From Bacteroidota bacterium (lineage in GTDB: Bacteria > Bacteroidota > Bacteroidia > Cytophagales > Cyclobacteriaceae): DNA of 64,000 nucleotides. Below, piece after piece: positions 1-7,887 of this stretch (positions are counted from its first letter, which is position 1; every line of letters begins with the position of its first letter). Below the pieces are notes generated by a model. The model worked only from the letters and a program-made list of their open reading frames with translations, did no database searches and was not told the origin of the DNA. The stretch covers positions 62,001 to 126,000 of the forward strand of contig JAFDZA010000011.1 in assembly GCA_018267135.1 (NCBI GenBank), written 5' to 3'. A program made the translations under genes and the position numbers.

Positions 1-895
1 CTTTTAAAAAGGCAGGGGCTTCGGTTTCGCCAGCTTTCAGTACATAAGCATGTTGCTGGGTATCGGTGTTGAGGCGCAGGTAGGTAATGCCAAAATCTAC
101 GTGCAGCAAATCGCCCGGCCGGATAACAGGGGTCTCGTCATTTTCCGCCCGCTGAATTTCTACGGAGGGGTGAAACCATGTGTCGAGTTTTAGTTTTTTA
201 ATTTCTTCGCGGTAAAACCAAACTACATCTTCTGTAGTAGTTACACCGGGTTGTATTACTTTATCCGAAAACCCTTCGGCTATAATCTGGTGTGCGAGGC
301 GCACAATTTGCGGGTAGATGATCATTTCTTTTTCTGTGCGCGATTCTAACCAGTCTACTCCCAGCCGCTCGGCTGACACCACGTTTCCCTGATGCTTTTT
401 AGGCACGACCTTTAGCAACTCGTCATAGTCGTTTGAAGAGAGGCCATCGGCCTGTCCCCAAATGGCAGCTTTGTTAATGGCTATTTTTTTGGGCGAACGT
501 TCGTCTATTAATTTCCCTAACTGTGCCCATTGGTTGGGTTGTTTGTCAGGATCCCAGGCACGTTTAAAAAGAGCACCTACGTTGTAACGTGCCACGGCAA
601 GGTATTCCATGCTGTTTCCTTTATCAAATGCCACCAGCATGGTAGTTCTGCGGGCGGCCATCCACGTGGCGGGCAGCATGGTTTTAATAATCGGGTCTTC
701 GTTGTATTCGCGCGAAAGAATTATCCACATATCAATTCCTTCTCTGCGCATGAGAGTGGGCAAGAGGTGAGTTAGCCGGTCTTCAGTCAATTCATCTATC
801 ACCCGGGCTTGATCGCGTTGCGAGAGGATGATTGGGTATTGAGCGCGTGTATTGAGGTAATTGATTGCCAAGAAAAACAGAAGAATGTGTTTCAT
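1..895 (-). CDS. M24 family metallopeptidase (Xaa-Pro aminopeptidase-like), 3' end cut by window edge
   Basis: The reading frame runs off the left edge with about 298 codons visible. It starts at an ATG at 893-895 and begins MKHILLFFLAINYLNTRAQ, a likely signal peptide, so the enzyme is probably periplasmic. Residues of roughly 25-170 look like the creatinase-type N-terminal domain of prolidases (WIILSREYNEDP, ARRTTMLVAFD). The visible end enters the pita-bread M24 fold: GDLLHVDFGITY supplies the first metal-ligand aspartate, and a second Asp follows in NTDTQQHAYVL. The remaining His/Glu ligands lie outside the window. Members of this family cleave the N-terminal residue before proline using two metal ions. 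It is the last visible gene of a minus-strand run, 18 bp after the outer-membrane gene. Confidence 0.8.
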   Translation of the reverse strand, partial: MKHILLFFLAINYLNTRAQYPIILSQRDQARVIDELTEDRLTHLLPTLMRREGIDMWIILSREYNEDPIIKTMLPATWMAARRTTMLVAFDKGNSMEYLAVARYNVGALFKRAWDPDKQPNQWAQLGKLIDERSPKKIAINKAAIWGQADGLSSNDYDELLKVVPKKHQGNVVSAERLGVDWLESRTEKEMIIYPQIVRLAHQIIAEGFSDKVIQPGVTTTEDVVWFYREEIKKLKLDTWFHPSVEIQRAENDETPVIRPGDLLHVDFGITYLRLNTDTQQHAYVLKAGETEAPAFLK

Positions 896-913
896 ATTTA
901 TTTGAAGGGTTTT

Positions 914-1567
914 TTAAAAACGATAAAACAAATAAATGCCCGCAGCCGAACTGGAAGCGAAACTGAATGTGCTGACCGAGTAATCTTGCAAAGTGGTTAC
1001 TACACCCGTATTTTGGTTGAGTGCACGGGTTAAATTTTTTTGGAAACTATACAAGGCCGTAATGCGGGCCTCCGTGGCCACATAAAAATTTTTAGAAATA
1101 ATTAGCCGCACTCCTAAAAACGGAGCCAGCCCCAGGCCGTAGGTATCAGTGCTGTTAAACTGAGTTTCTATTCCGTTTTGATAAGTAGTTGTTTTGTTGA
1201 AAGAAATGGAGGGGCGCACATCGGCTCCACCATACCACATCCAACGCGCGGAGATGGTGCGTTGCCATTCTTTCCCCACCGAAGGCATGAAGAGATACGC
1301 ATAGGGAATCGTGTAAGGCTGTGTGCCGGAGTTGTTGTTTCCAGAGTTTAGAGAAGCAGAAAAGGAAAGACCGTAGCGGAGGGCCGTGTTTTCTCCGGTT
1401 TGTCGTTTATACATTAAATTGAAAGGGCCGCTGCCCGAGTTTAAAAGTCCGCTGAAAATGGTAGTCGTGTTAAAACCGATATCGTTTTTTAGAGGCTGAT
1501 TTTCCTGGGCAGGCGATGTGCACACGACCATACTTACCAATACAAATACACCAAAATATTTTATCAT
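914..1567 (-). CDS. Putative outer-membrane beta-barrel protein
   Basis: This encodes 217 residues with an N-terminal signal peptide (MIKYFGVFVLVSMVVCTSPAQ). The mature part alternates polar and aromatic residues and ends in Phe (GIYLFYRF), the usual C-terminal signature of outer-membrane barrels. Segments such as NLMYKRQTGENTALRYGLSF and GVRLIISKNFYVATEARI look like barrel strands separated by short turns. I do not recognise a specific family; it resembles the many small Bacteroidota barrels of unknown role. It lies between the thioesterase and the M24 peptidase genes with 18-19 bp gaps, so cotranscription is likely. Confidence 0.6.
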   Translation of the reverse strand: MIKYFGVFVLVSMVVCTSPAQENQPLKNDIGFNTTTIFSGLLNSGSGPFNLMYKRQTGENTALRYGLSFSASLNSGNNNSGTQPYTIPYAYLFMPSVGKEWQRTISARWMWYGGADVRPSISFNKTTTYQNGIETQFNSTDTYGLGLAPFLGVRLIISKNFYVATEARITALYSFQKNLTRALNQNTGVVTTLQDYSVSTFSFASSSAAGIYLFYRF

Positions 1568-1586
1568 ATATAGATTTTAGTTAGGA

Positions 1587-2138
1587 TTACAATCTGATTT
1601 TAATAATACACCGTTCGTCTTTCAAAACTTCTTTGGCATTGGTAGCCTCAATGGTTGACTTTACATCGTCCATTTCTTCGCGTACTTTTTCTTTGATTTC
1701 GCGCACACGCAAGGCTTCGATAAAGCGCTTAATATCTTCTTCATTTTCCAAAATCAGTTTGGGTACTTCTACTGGTTTATTATTATCGTCTTTGGCTACC
1801 ATGGTAAAGAAGCAGGAGTTGGTATGCTTTACCTCACCTGTTTTTACATTTTGCGATTCCACCCGTATGCCTATCATTAAGGATGTGCGGCCTACATAAT
1901 TTACCGAAGCCTTTAACGAAACCAGCTCGCCCACTTCTACCGGCTGCAAAAATTCTACCTTATCTACCGACACCGTAACACAATAAGCCCCGGCATGTTT
2001 GCTGGCCGTGGCATAGGCTACTTTATCCATCAGCGAAAGTAAAATTCCTCCGTGTATTTTACCGCCAAAGTTGGCATACGAAGGAATCATCAGTTCAGTA
2101 ATGGTGGTTTGAGAATCTTTCACGGCTCTTGCATCCAT
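1587..2138 (-). CDS. Acyl-CoA thioesterase, hotdog fold (YciA/BACH type)
   Basis: A 183-residue cytosolic protein. Residues 1-130 form one hotdog domain with the family hallmark NFGGKIHGGILLSLMDKVAY, where the Asp/Met helix and the preceding Gly-Gly loop form the CoA-thioester site. YVGRTSLMIGIRVESQN is the central strand. The C-terminal 50 residues are an extended charged helix rich in Glu and Lys (IKRFIEALRVREIKEKVREE), longer than in YciA and typical of Bacteroidota members. The enzyme hydrolyses acyl-CoA to free fatty acid and CoA; chain-length preference cannot be read from sequence. It lies downstream of the MATE exporter on the same strand. Confidence 0.88.
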   Translation of the reverse strand: MDARAVKDSQTTITELMIPSYANFGGKIHGGILLSLMDKVAYATASKHAGAYCVTVSVDKVEFLQPVEVGELVSLKASVNYVGRTSLMIGIRVESQNVKTGEVKHTNSCFFTMVAKDDNNKPVEVPKLILENEEDIKRFIEALRVREIKEKVREEMDDVKSTIEATNAKEVLKDERCIIKIRL

Positions 2139-2178
2139 AAATAAAAAATTTCAGAAAAGATAAGAAAAAACGAAATGG

Positions 2179-3528
2179 CTAGGCCCTGTTAATAAGTTGT
2201 TTTCGGCTTAGCACATGAAACCGGGCCACCATGGCCGTGGCGGTAAGGGTGAGCCCGATGAGCAGTCCAACCCAAATTCCGTTGGCGCCCCAGTTAAATT
2301 TAAATGCAAGCAGGTAGCCCAACGGCAAGCCGATTATCCAATAAGCAATAAAAATAAAAACCGATGGTATTTTTACATCGTGCAGACCACGCAAAGCGCC
2401 TACTGAAACTACCTGTATGCCATCGCTCAGCTGAAAAAACCCGGCTATGATGAGCAGAGGCGCAGCCAGGGCAATTACCTGGGGATCGTTTACGTATAAC
2501 GTGGGAAAAAAATTCCGCCCGCTGATAAAAATGATTCCCCATAAAAACATAATGAAGGTAGCCAAAAAGAGAAGTGTGAAAGCCACCGTGCGTAAGGCAC
2601 GAAAATCTTTCCGGCCCAATTCATTACTCACGCGAATGGTAGCGGCTGCCGCCAGGCCGGAGGTAGTCATGTAGCTGATGGTAGCTAAGTTAATGGCAAT
2701 CTGGTGGGCGGCTAATGTTTGAGTGCCCAACCAGCCCATCATGATGGCCGAGAGATCGAAGGCGGCTACTTCAAAAATAAACTGTGCTCCGGCCGGCAAC
2801 CCAATGTTCAGCATTTTTCTAATTAATTTTTTAGAATAGTTGCCAATCGAAAAACCTTCTCTGAATTTTTTAAACCGGGGGGCATAGTAAACATACAGTC
2901 CGATTCCGCCTGCCATAACAATGCGCGAAATAAGGGTAGCCCAGCCGGCTCCGGTTAGCCCCAGTGCCGGAAGCCCCCAGTGGCCGAATATCAAGGCATA
3001 ATTAAGCGGCACATGAATGAGATTGCTGCCGATAACTGCGGCCATGGCAACACGTGTTTGAGAAAGACCTTCTGTAAACTGCCGGAAAGTTTGAAACAGA
3101 AGGGTGGGAATAATTGAAAAAGTTATGATGCCCAGATAAGGAATGGCTTCGGCTACGACAGCCGAAGGCTGGTTGATGTAGTACAAAATATTTTTGGCCC
3201 ACATAACGAGGCTTACCAGCAAAAAACTGTTTACCAGATTAATGGCCAGCCCATGCCTCAGCACGTTTGAAATGGTGAGGTCGTTTCCCTCTCCGTGGGC
3301 TGCCGCCACCAGCGGAGTGATGGCATACGATACCCCGATACCAAAAAGTAATATTACGTTAAAAGCCACATTGGCCAACGAGGCAGCCGCCAATTGCACC
3401 GCCCCCACATGGCCTACCATCAGGCTGTCCACCACGCCCATCATGACATGGCCAAGTTGACTAAGCATGACCGGAACAGCTAATTTCAGGCTGGGAGAAA
3501 CTTGGGCTACGTACTTTTGGAAATCCAT
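2179..3528 (-). CDS. MATE family multidrug efflux transporter
   Basis: About 449 residues with twelve hydrophobic segments. Two MatE repeats are visible: the first starts near SPSLKLAVPVMLSQLGHVMMGVVDSLMVG, the second near IGLPAGAQFIFEVAAFDLSAIMMGWLG, each with the Pro and Gly pattern of the family. MATE proteins export cationic drugs or metabolites in exchange for Na+ or H+. I place the start at ATG 3526-3528 (MDFQKYVAQ); the in-frame TTG six codons upstream would add only a short extension. The gene is 43 bp downstream of the NRDE gene. Substrate unknown. Confidence 0.92.
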   Translation of the reverse strand: MDFQKYVAQVSPSLKLAVPVMLSQLGHVMMGVVDSLMVGHVGAVQLAAASLANVAFNVILLFGIGVSYAITPLVAAAHGEGNDLTISNVLRHGLAINLVNSFLLVSLVMWAKNILYYINQPSAVVAEAIPYLGIITFSIIPTLLFQTFRQFTEGLSQTRVAMAAVIGSNLIHVPLNYALIFGHWGLPALGLTGAGWATLISRIVMAGGIGLYVYYAPRFKKFREGFSIGNYSKKLIRKMLNIGLPAGAQFIFEVAAFDLSAIMMGWLGTQTLAAHQIAINLATISYMTTSGLAAAATIRVSNELGRKDFRALRTVAFTLLFLATFIMFLWGIIFISGRNFFPTLYVNDPQVIALAAPLLIIAGFFQLSDGIQVVSVGALRGLHDVKIPSVFIFIAYWIIGLPLGYLLAFKFNWGANGIWVGLLIGLTLTATAMVARFHVLSRKQLINRA

Positions 3529-3574
3529 AAAATGCAAGTAACACAAATTCTGAAAGACCGTAGCAAATCTATTT

Positions 3575-4357
3575 TCAGGCCGACTGAAACTGGAAAGATT
3601 GTTGTGTAAACTGAAATGTTTTCAGATCGTAAACCCGTTCAATAAATTCAATATGGTGATGGCGGTCTATAGTGATGAGTGTGGAGCAACGAGTGCCATA
3701 GTTGGGGCTTTTAATAAACAGAGAAGAAAGCATCCGTTCACGCTCAAGACCCACCCCGGTGTTGGGCAACAGGTTATCGGGGGCAGGCTGGGTATCCGAT
3801 AAGGCATCTAAAATTTTATCTGTATTTATTTTAGGTTCTTCAAAAAGTAGTTTCATTTTATCCTTGCCGGCCTGCACCTTGGGCCAGGGTGTATTTAGCA
3901 GGGCATTGCTCAGGCCATGCAAGCCGGATTCAACTTTTTTAATGCCGGGTTGGTAATTGGATAAATAGAAGAGTTCATCGGCCGTGCCTACAATCAAGTT
4001 GAAGCCGTTATAGAGATTTGCGTTGGGTTCAATCAACTGCAAATATCTTTTAGGGTGTTCGTTCGACAATAAAAAATCAGTAACCAAATGTCCGCGTGAA
4101 GGGGCTTGTGACTTTATATTTTTCAAATCACGATAGTTGGTAACCATCGCGATACGTCCGTTTTTGTTTAGAGCCATCCAGGTGCCGCATGTGCCATCGG
4201 GTTTTACGGCTTCCAAGTCGCAGCCTCCTAAAATTGAAGGGTGATTATTCCAGAAAGCAGCCCGCTCGGTTTTTCGTTCATAAAACTCATCGCGGTTAGC
4301 CGCTACAATAAGTTTATAATGAGAGTGCTGCCCAACCGAAAAAAAAATCAGACACAT
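3575..4357 (-). CDS. NRDE/TANGO2-family protein
   Basis: This encodes 260 residues. The family signature AANRDEFYERKTERAAFW lies near residue 18, and GTWMALNKNGRIAMVTNYRD follows. In this family the second residue is a conserved Cys, as in the N-terminal-nucleophile hydrolases it resembles. That favours ATG 4355-4357 (MCLIFFSV) over the TTG two codons upstream. TANGO2-like proteins are found from bacteria to humans. The human protein is linked to metabolic crises and proposed to act in heme or lipid handling, but the biochemical activity is unsettled. It is 15 bp downstream of the epimerase gene on the same strand. Confidence 0.88.
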   Translation of the reverse strand: MCLIFFSVGQHSHYKLIVAANRDEFYERKTERAAFWNNHPSILGGCDLEAVKPDGTCGTWMALNKNGRIAMVTNYRDLKNIKSQAPSRGHLVTDFLLSNEHPKRYLQLIEPNANLYNGFNLIVGTADELFYLSNYQPGIKKVESGLHGLSNALLNTPWPKVQAGKDKMKLLFEEPKINTDKILDALSDTQPAPDNLLPNTGVGLERERMLSSLFIKSPNYGTRCSTLITIDRHHHIEFIERVYDLKTFQFTQQSFQFQSA

Positions 4358-4372
4358 AGCCAATCAGTGCAA

Positions 4373-5440
4373 CTAAATTCTCTCCACACCCAGTCCGGGT
4401 TTATCGGAGCAATACATCACACCTTCTTTCAATATAAATCCGCCCTTCACTACATCGCGGGCCAGATCCAGGCTGCCATCCAGATCAATGTACTTGGTGT
4501 TGGCACAAGCAAAGGCGGTGTGCAGGGCTGCCGTAATGCTTACAATGCTTTCGTCATTGCATCCCCAAAATAGTTCTACACCTTCTTGTGCACCGATATC
4601 GGCAATTTTTAAAGCTTGGCTTACCCCGCCACACTTCATTAACTTGATGTTGAAAATACCGGTGGCAAGAGGCGGCTTTACCAGTTCCATGGCGCTTTTG
4701 GGCGTAAGCAGCGACTCATCGGCAGCAATTATCTGTTTAATCTCGGCAGGCAGTTGTTTCATGGCCTGTATTTCTTTTGCGGGAAGGGGTTGCTCAATTA
4801 ACTCAATATCGAGGTGCTTGGTTTTTTGATAAAACTCAATTGTTTTTTCGGGGGTGTAGCCCTGATTAGCATCAATGCGGATAACAAATTTTTTCCCAAA
4901 TTTTTCGCGCAACTTTACCATCCGCTCAATGTCTTCTGCCAGGTCAATCCCGAGTTTCACTTTCAATACTTTAAATCCCCGCTCGCCATACTCCTGTGCC
5001 TCTTTTAATGTTTCTTCTACGTTTTTTATTCCGATTGTATTGGACGTGGGAAGGGAATGGATTTTTTGTCCTAAAAATTTGACCAGCGGAATACCTAAAA
5101 ATTTGGTGAAGGCATCGTACAGGGCAATGTCGAGCGCAGCGCGGGCGGCCGGATTCTTCGGAAATTTTTGCCATACTTCAAACGTGAGCTGATTCAGTTC
5201 GCGAATATCGCGGCCCACTAAAAACGAAATATTATTTTCGATTAAGGCCGCTTGGCATTGCTCAAAGTTTTCGCCCGTTACATATTCGCTGGGGTTACCG
5301 GCCCCGATGCCGGTTACTCCGTTATCGAGCGTAACCTCTACAAAGGCATTGTTTACTTCATCTACTGTTTTAAAAGCGATGGTATATGGTTTGGTGTTGC
5401 CTAGGTCGGCTGCCCAGGATTTGATAGATTTAATTTTCAT
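4373..5440 (-). CDS. Enolase-superfamily dipeptide/N-acyl-amino-acid epimerase (AEE/DgcA-like)
   Basis: A 355-residue protein of the muconate-lactonizing subgroup of the enolase superfamily. The N-terminal capping domain covers about residues 1-120. The barrel carries the catalytic KxK-like motif (FKVLKVKLG), metal ligands at FVIRIDANQGYTPE, ELIEQPLP and IAADESLLTP, and the second general-base lysine in IFNIKLMKCGG. Most Bacteroidota members are annotated L-Ala-D/L-Glu epimerase, acting on murein peptides. Because it follows a DUF1611 gene by 19 bp, an alternative is the D-glutamate pathway known elsewhere, in which a DUF1611 N-acetyltransferase (DgcN) makes N-acetyl-D-Glu and this type of enzyme (DgcA) racemises it. 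Sequence alone does not choose. Confidence 0.87.
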   Translation of the reverse strand: MKIKSIKSWAADLGNTKPYTIAFKTVDEVNNAFVEVTLDNGVTGIGAGNPSEYVTGENFEQCQAALIENNISFLVGRDIRELNQLTFEVWQKFPKNPAARAALDIALYDAFTKFLGIPLVKFLGQKIHSLPTSNTIGIKNVEETLKEAQEYGERGFKVLKVKLGIDLAEDIERMVKLREKFGKKFVIRIDANQGYTPEKTIEFYQKTKHLDIELIEQPLPAKEIQAMKQLPAEIKQIIAADESLLTPKSAMELVKPPLATGIFNIKLMKCGGVSQALKIADIGAQEGVELFWGCNDESIVSITAALHTAFACANTKYIDLDGSLDLARDVVKGGFILKEGVMYCSDKPGLGVERI

Positions 5441-5459
5441 TCTTTCACTCGTTTAGAAA

Positions 5460-6533
5460 TCAGTTTAGGATTTTTTTTTTGATCATCTTTTCAAAAATCG
5501 GAACCAGGCTCTCCACGCCATCTTCCAGCGGGAGAATTACAGGAATGCCCAATTCTTTTTCTTTCTCCGTAGCCCACGTGCGGGCCTCATCTTCTTTCAT
5601 CTTTAGGGAATTTACCGTAACCGCTACCGTAGGCGCTCCATAAATTTTGATGAGGTTTATTTCGTCTTTTACTTCGGGTATGTTGGCTTGGTAAGACTCC
5701 AGTCCTTTGTATTTTTTGCGGGGCGGGTTGTGCTGGAGCACAGCCGCATCGGCATCAGCGCTTACAATCCACTCAGCCCCGGCCGGGCCGCTGGGGTTGC
5801 GCAAACTCGATTGACCTTCAATAAAAATAATATCGGGCTTGGCTTCGCGCCAACACTGCACCAGGGCATGCTCCATTTCGCCCGAAATAAAATCATTCAG
5901 CGTACTGTCAAAAATAAATCCATATTTCGCACCTTGCATCCACCCTGTTTGGCCGGTGTAAATCATCTCGGCCTTATAGCCGGCCGCCTGCATGGCCTGT
6001 ACCAGAAAACGAGTGGTGGTGCGCTTACCCAGCGCACAATCGGTACCCAGCACAGCAATTTTTGGACACTTTACTTTGCGGATCTCGCCCGACCAAAAGT
6101 GAAGGTCTTTAAATTTCTTTGGCTTGCGCACATCGATGATGCTTACCTTTTTCTTTTTGGCCAGCGCCACCAGATCGGCATGATCGGAAACATAATCGTG
6201 TAGGCCGTTAACAATGCTATAGCCACTCATAATAGCCTCGCGCAGCATGGCTTGAAATTCTTTGGGCAGCACACCGCCTTTGGTAGCCACCCCGATAATG
6301 CAATACTTGGCTTTTTTCTTCGATAGTTTGGCAAATTCTTTTAGCGAAGCATAAACCGGAATATTTCTTTTCCGCCCATCCAACACGATGCCGGCATCTT
6401 GGCCCGGATGTTTTTTGTCTATAACTCCTAAAATGGTGAAACGTTCGGTTCCGCGAATCAACCCGTGGGCTGTTTTGCCATGTTCGGTATCAAGGTATCC
6501 GGCCGTAATAATAATAGCATTGCTCTTTTGCAT
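5460..6533 (-). CDS. DUF1611 family protein (DgcN-like)
   Basis: A 357-residue two-domain protein. The N-terminal half is Rossmann-like (AIIITAGYLDTEHGKTAHGL, CIIGVATKGG). The C-terminal half has a P-loop-like segment VLGTDCALGKRTTTRFLVQA at about residue 165 and IFIEGQSSLRNPSGPAGAEW near 245. This is the DUF1611 architecture. Members called DgcN N-acetylate D-glutamate with acetyl-CoA in some Proteobacteria and archaea; other members are uncharacterised. It is the first gene of a likely two-gene unit with the epimerase. The start is ATG 6531-6533. Confidence 0.85.
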   Translation of the reverse strand: MQKSNAIIITAGYLDTEHGKTAHGLIRGTERFTILGVIDKKHPGQDAGIVLDGRKRNIPVYASLKEFAKLSKKKAKYCIIGVATKGGVLPKEFQAMLREAIMSGYSIVNGLHDYVSDHADLVALAKKKKVSIIDVRKPKKFKDLHFWSGEIRKVKCPKIAVLGTDCALGKRTTTRFLVQAMQAAGYKAEMIYTGQTGWMQGAKYGFIFDSTLNDFISGEMEHALVQCWREAKPDIIFIEGQSSLRNPSGPAGAEWIVSADADAAVLQHNPPRKKYKGLESYQANIPEVKDEINLIKIYGAPTVAVTVNSLKMKEDEARTWATEKEKELGIPVILPLEDGVESLVPIFEKMIKKKILN

Positions 6534-6577
6534 GAACTCGTTTTTGGTGTTTAAAATTAGGGAGATTTTCTAATAAA

Positions 6578-7825
6578 TTATGGATCGTAGGATAAGCGAA
6601 AGACTGACAGATCGGGTATATGGCTGCGTTTTCGCTGCAACTCATATCGGTAGATTAAGCGCCCTACGTTTTTCATAAAGGGGTAACCGATTTTTTCAAA
6701 TTCATAATTGGAATCATTATAGATGGCATCGGTATTGGTGTTGATGACGGCCGAGAGCATAAACTCAACGTGGTGTTTAAAATCAACCACGTAGGCATTG
6801 TCTATTAAATAGCCGTAGGCATCGCCCACCTTGTTGAAGATGCGGATGTAATCAGGTATCCTTTGGGGAATATTGCCGTGCATCAAAAATTTACAGAAGG
6901 CATCAAAATAAATTTTATCTTTTTGGTAGGCTGGGTATTTGGTTTCGCGGGGTAATTGCGACATGTATTTCATTATAAACTTTCGCTGGCTTTCGGTTAT
7001 TTTAAAATGCTGCGTTTTGTCTATGGATTCGGGAAATAAAATCACTTTCAGGATTTGTTGCTGTTCCTGCAAAGGGTAAAAATTTTTGTAAGTAAACTCA
7101 AATGGCTTGTGAATGATTTTTCCATCTTTTTCATACCCGATACCTTTATAAACCCTTCGCCCGGGCTTGATGGAGTCGGTATTGATTAACATAGGTTGTG
7201 AGTAGATAAGCGAATCGTTACGAACGAAACGAATGGCTTCGGTATGCCTGTTTTGGTCGGGGGTAAGAGGCCGCTCCAGCCGGTGCAACACGCGCAGGTT
7301 ATATCCTTTTCTTTTTAACTGATCGTTGGTTTCGCGTTGCCCCACAAACTCATATAGCCGGTTAAAGGCATCATTGTCGCTCACGATCAATATCTTTTTG
7401 GCATAATGAGCGATAGACGGCAGCCCGTTTTCGGAAGTAGAATCTTTTCTAACCGAAATTTGGCCGGCATATACACTATCGCTGAACATCGGAGTAAACT
7501 CGTTGAGTCCCCGAATGTGCAGCCGGTTTATTTTTTCAAAAGCCAGCAACACTTGGGGCAGTTTTACGGTGCTGGCCGGATAGAAATACCGGGTGGAGTC
7601 TACATTAAAATAAAAAGATTTAAAGTGAGGCCGGTTAAGGGAATCGCGGTTGATCTGCGTGTAGATAATCTGCACCTCCAAAGTATCTTTTTGCTTCAGG
7701 ATGTTCTTAAATTTTCTTGGCTGCTGATGCATCAGGTTCTCTACCAACGATGGGCTCTCTATTATTTTGTGCGAACACGATAGCGCCATCCATCCTACAC
7801 AAAGCAGGCTTATCCAATGTTTCAT
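6578..7825 (-). CDS. Class A beta-lactamase-fold serine hydrolase lipoprotein
   Basis: About 415 residues from ATG 7823-7825 (MKHWISLLCVGWMALSC). This start puts a lipobox cysteine at residue 17; the longer frame upstream has no family support. The serine-hydrolase signature is visible: PASTVKLP gives the SxxK nucleophile (about residues 85-88), and VSDNDAFNRLYEF gives the SDN motif (about 149-151). It lacks the compact length of true beta-lactamases and has an extra C-terminal region, so a cell-wall or peptide hydrolase role is more likely than antibiotic resistance. It is divergent from, and 62 bp away from, another SxxK-type gene at 7888. Confidence 0.8.
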   Translation of the reverse strand: MKHWISLLCVGWMALSCSHKIIESPSLVENLMHQQPRKFKNILKQKDTLEVQIIYTQINRDSLNRPHFKSFYFNVDSTRYFYPASTVKLPQVLLAFEKINRLHIRGLNEFTPMFSDSVYAGQISVRKDSTSENGLPSIAHYAKKILIVSDNDAFNRLYEFVGQRETNDQLKRKGYNLRVLHRLERPLTPDQNRHTEAIRFVRNDSLIYSQPMLINTDSIKPGRRVYKGIGYEKDGKIIHKPFEFTYKNFYPLQEQQQILKVILFPESIDKTQHFKITESQRKFIMKYMSQLPRETKYPAYQKDKIYFDAFCKFLMHGNIPQRIPDYIRIFNKVGDAYGYLIDNAYVVDFKHHVEFMLSAVINTNTDAIYNDSNYEFEKIGYPFMKNVGRLIYRYELQRKRSHIPDLSVFRLSYDP

Positions 7826-7887
7826 TCTTTTAATTTGTTCTTTGACGTACATTTGAAGATAAGTAAGCAATTTAATTTTCTTTTGTA

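Noticed and set aside
6578..7825. Antibiotic-resistance beta-lactamase
   Set aside because: SxxK and SDN motifs are present, but the length, lipoprotein signal and extra C-terminal region differ from class A beta-lactamases.
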